DNA of 14,511 bases from Candidatus Blautia equi. GTDB lineage: Bacteria; Bacillota; Clostridia; Lachnospirales; Lachnospiraceae. Positions 13,163-14,511 of this stretch are shown in pieces. A model generated the notes under the pieces. It saw nothing but the letters and a program-made list of their open reading frames with translations. It searched no databases and was not told the DNA's origin. The stretch is from contig JAGHUU010000175.1 in assembly GCA_018064695.1 (NCBI GenBank), forward strand, positions 1-14,511, read 5' to 3'. Made by a program: the position numbers and the translations under genes. Within the stretch, counting starts at the first letter, position 1; each line of letters starts with the position of its first letter.

Positions 13163-14511
13163 TCAGCCTCTGGTTCTCTCGATATCGATAACGCTCTCCA
13201 CCTGACGGAGCTTCTCAATGAGGGAGCCCAGTTCCTCCTTGCTGGCAGTTTCAAAGGACACGGCAATGGTGGCCTTCTCCTGTCTGCTGGTGCGGCTGTT
13301 TACATTTCTTACATCTATTTTTCTCTCAGTGAAGATACGCATCAGATCCACCAGAAGACCGGTACGGTTATTTGCATAAACGCTGATCTCCACCATGTAT
13401 TTCTCATGCTCGATCTCGTTGTGCTCCCACTCGGCAGGGATCAGACGTTCACGGTCGCCGTCAGGCATGTTCATGAGGTTTACGCAGTCGGTGCGGTGGA
13501 TAGTAATACCGCGGCCTCTGGTAACAAAGCCCATGATCTCATCACCCGGAATTGGGTTGCAGCACTTGGAGAAGCGAACGGCCACGTCGTGGATACCTTT
13601 TACAAGGATTCCGCTCTTGCTCTTCACATGAACCGGTTTGTTTTTGTTTTCGTTAACGGTTTCAAGCACCTGCTCATCGGTCATGGCATGCTTTTCAGCC
13701 TTCTCATGTGCCTCGATGAGTTTGTTTAAGACCTGTCCCTCTTTAAGACCGCCATGTCCAATGGCAGCCAGGACAGAATCCCAGTCACGGAAACCGTATT
13801 TCACCATGACAAGCTCCAGATATTCAGGCTTGGTGTAGGTGCTGATCTTAAGGCCTTTGGTCTTGGCGTAGTTTGCCAGCGCATCCTTGCCCTTCAGGAT
13901 ATTGTCTTCTTTTAATTCTTTTTTAAACCACTGGTTGATCTTATTCTTGGCCTGGGTACTCTTGACGATCTTCAGCCAGTCGCGGCTTGGTCCCTGGGTG
14001 TTCTGGGACGTGATGATCTCAATTCGATCACCGTTCTGAATAATGTAATCGATAGGAACCAGCTTGTCATTTACACGGGCACCGATCATTCGATTGCCGA
14101 CCGCACTGTGCACATAATATGCAAAGTCGATAGGGGTGGAACCGTTTGGAAGGTTCTTTACCTCGCCCTGTGGGGTGAAGGCGTATACACTGTCTGCAAA
14201 GAGGTCTAAGTCATTCTTTAAGAGGCTCATGAACTCTCTGTTATCAGACATGTCCTTCTGCCACTCCAGGATCTGGCGGAGCCAGTTCAGCTTCTCCTCC
14301 TCGCTGTTGCCCACAGGGGCTTTGCCGTCGGAGGCCTCTTTGTATTTCCAGTGAGCGGCAATACCGTACTCGGCAGTCTTATGCATGTCAAAGGTACGGA
14401 TCTGGATCTCAAACGGCTGGCCGTTTGGTGCGATCAGTGTAGTGTGAAGGGACTGATACATGTTCTGCTTAGGCATGGCAATGTAATCTTTAAAACGTCC
14501 CGGAATAGGCT
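13163..14511 (-). CDS. relA: Bifunctional (p)ppGpp synthetase/hydrolase Rel, N-terminal part beyond the edge
   Basis: The frame is open to the right edge, giving the last 448 residues of a protein normally of about 730-770. The methionine at 14476 is internal: the 11 codons before it read P-I-P-G-R-F-K-D-Y-I-A, the conserved lead into AMPKxNMYQSLHTT of the synthetase domain. Counting from that Met: end of the synthetase domain (1-50), TGS domain (about 96-157, AFTPQGEVKNLP), helical domain (about 160-280), zinc-finger-like domain (about 284-335, FSKCCNPIPGDE and HRTDC), and ACT domain (about 360-434). Rel makes and degrades (p)ppGpp on stalled ribosomes; the hydrolase domain and the synthetase active site start lie outside the window, so bifunctionality is inferred from the family. 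It is upstream of the glyoxalase II-like gene and probably heads this run. Confidence 0.95.
   Translation of the reverse strand, partial: PIPGRFKDYIAMPKQNMYQSLHTTLIAPNGQPFEIQIRTFDMHKTAEYGIAAHWKYKEASDGKAPVGNSEEEKLNWLRQILEWQKDMSDNREFMSLLKNDLDLFADSVYAFTPQGEVKNLPNGSTPIDFAYYVHSAVGNRMIGARVNDKLVPIDYIIQNGDRIEIITSQNTQGPSRDWLKIVKSTQAKNKINQWFKKELKEDNILKGKDALANYAKTKGLKISTYTKPEYLELVMVKYGFRDWDSVLAAIGHGGLKEGQVLNKLIEAHEKAEKHAMTDEQVLETVNENKNKPVHVKSKSGILVKGIHDVAVRFSKCCNPIPGDEIMGFVTRGRGITIHRTDCVNLMNMPDGDRERLIPAEWEHNEIEHEKYMVEISVYANNRTGLLVDLMRIFTERKIDVRNVNSRTSRQEKATIAVSFETASKEELGSLIEKLRQVESVIDIERTRG

Overview
The window looks like chromosomal core-genome DNA of a Gram-positive, low-to-medium GC anaerobe, most likely a member of the Lachnospiraceae (Clostridia). 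This is inferred from the style of the Rel, HemZ, HisRS and AspRS proteins, strong AGGAGG ribosome binding sites, sigma-A type promoters, a lipoprotein signal peptide, and YknXYZ/MacAB-like export genes without any outer-membrane partner. I cannot name the genus from sequence alone. No tRNA, rRNA, CRISPR, transposase or phage gene was seen.

Left part (1-5930, all minus strand): an exporter operon reading leftward from a promoter near 5930. In transcription order it encodes a membrane-fusion adaptor with a long acidic tail (adaptor 1), a MacB/LolD-type ATPase, a second adaptor with a roughly 290-residue insertion in its helical hairpin (adaptor 2), a MacB/FtsX-type permease, and the start of an alpha/beta hydrolase cut by the left edge. 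The first three genes are linked by ATGA stop-start overlaps and the rest are 14-21 bases apart, so the set is probably cotranscribed. Centre (5907-7267): a divergent gene for a secreted lipoprotein with an internally duplicated domain. It has a near-perfect promoter and ends in a bidirectional terminator shared with the convergent aspS.

Right part (7275-14511, all minus strand): a tight housekeeping run reading leftward: rel (5' part beyond the right edge), a glyoxalase-II-like metallo-hydrolase, hemZ, an HD-GYP protein, hisS and aspS. It combines stringent-response control, heme-related radical SAM chemistry, probable cyclic-dinucleotide turnover and tRNA charging. Two genes use TTG starts.

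The most unusual part is the two-adaptor exporter. The adaptors differ from each other and carry, respectively, an acidic tail with an 18-bp repeat and a large acidic insert. In adaptor 2 a 17-bp tandem duplication is read in two different frames, and loss of one copy would truncate the protein.
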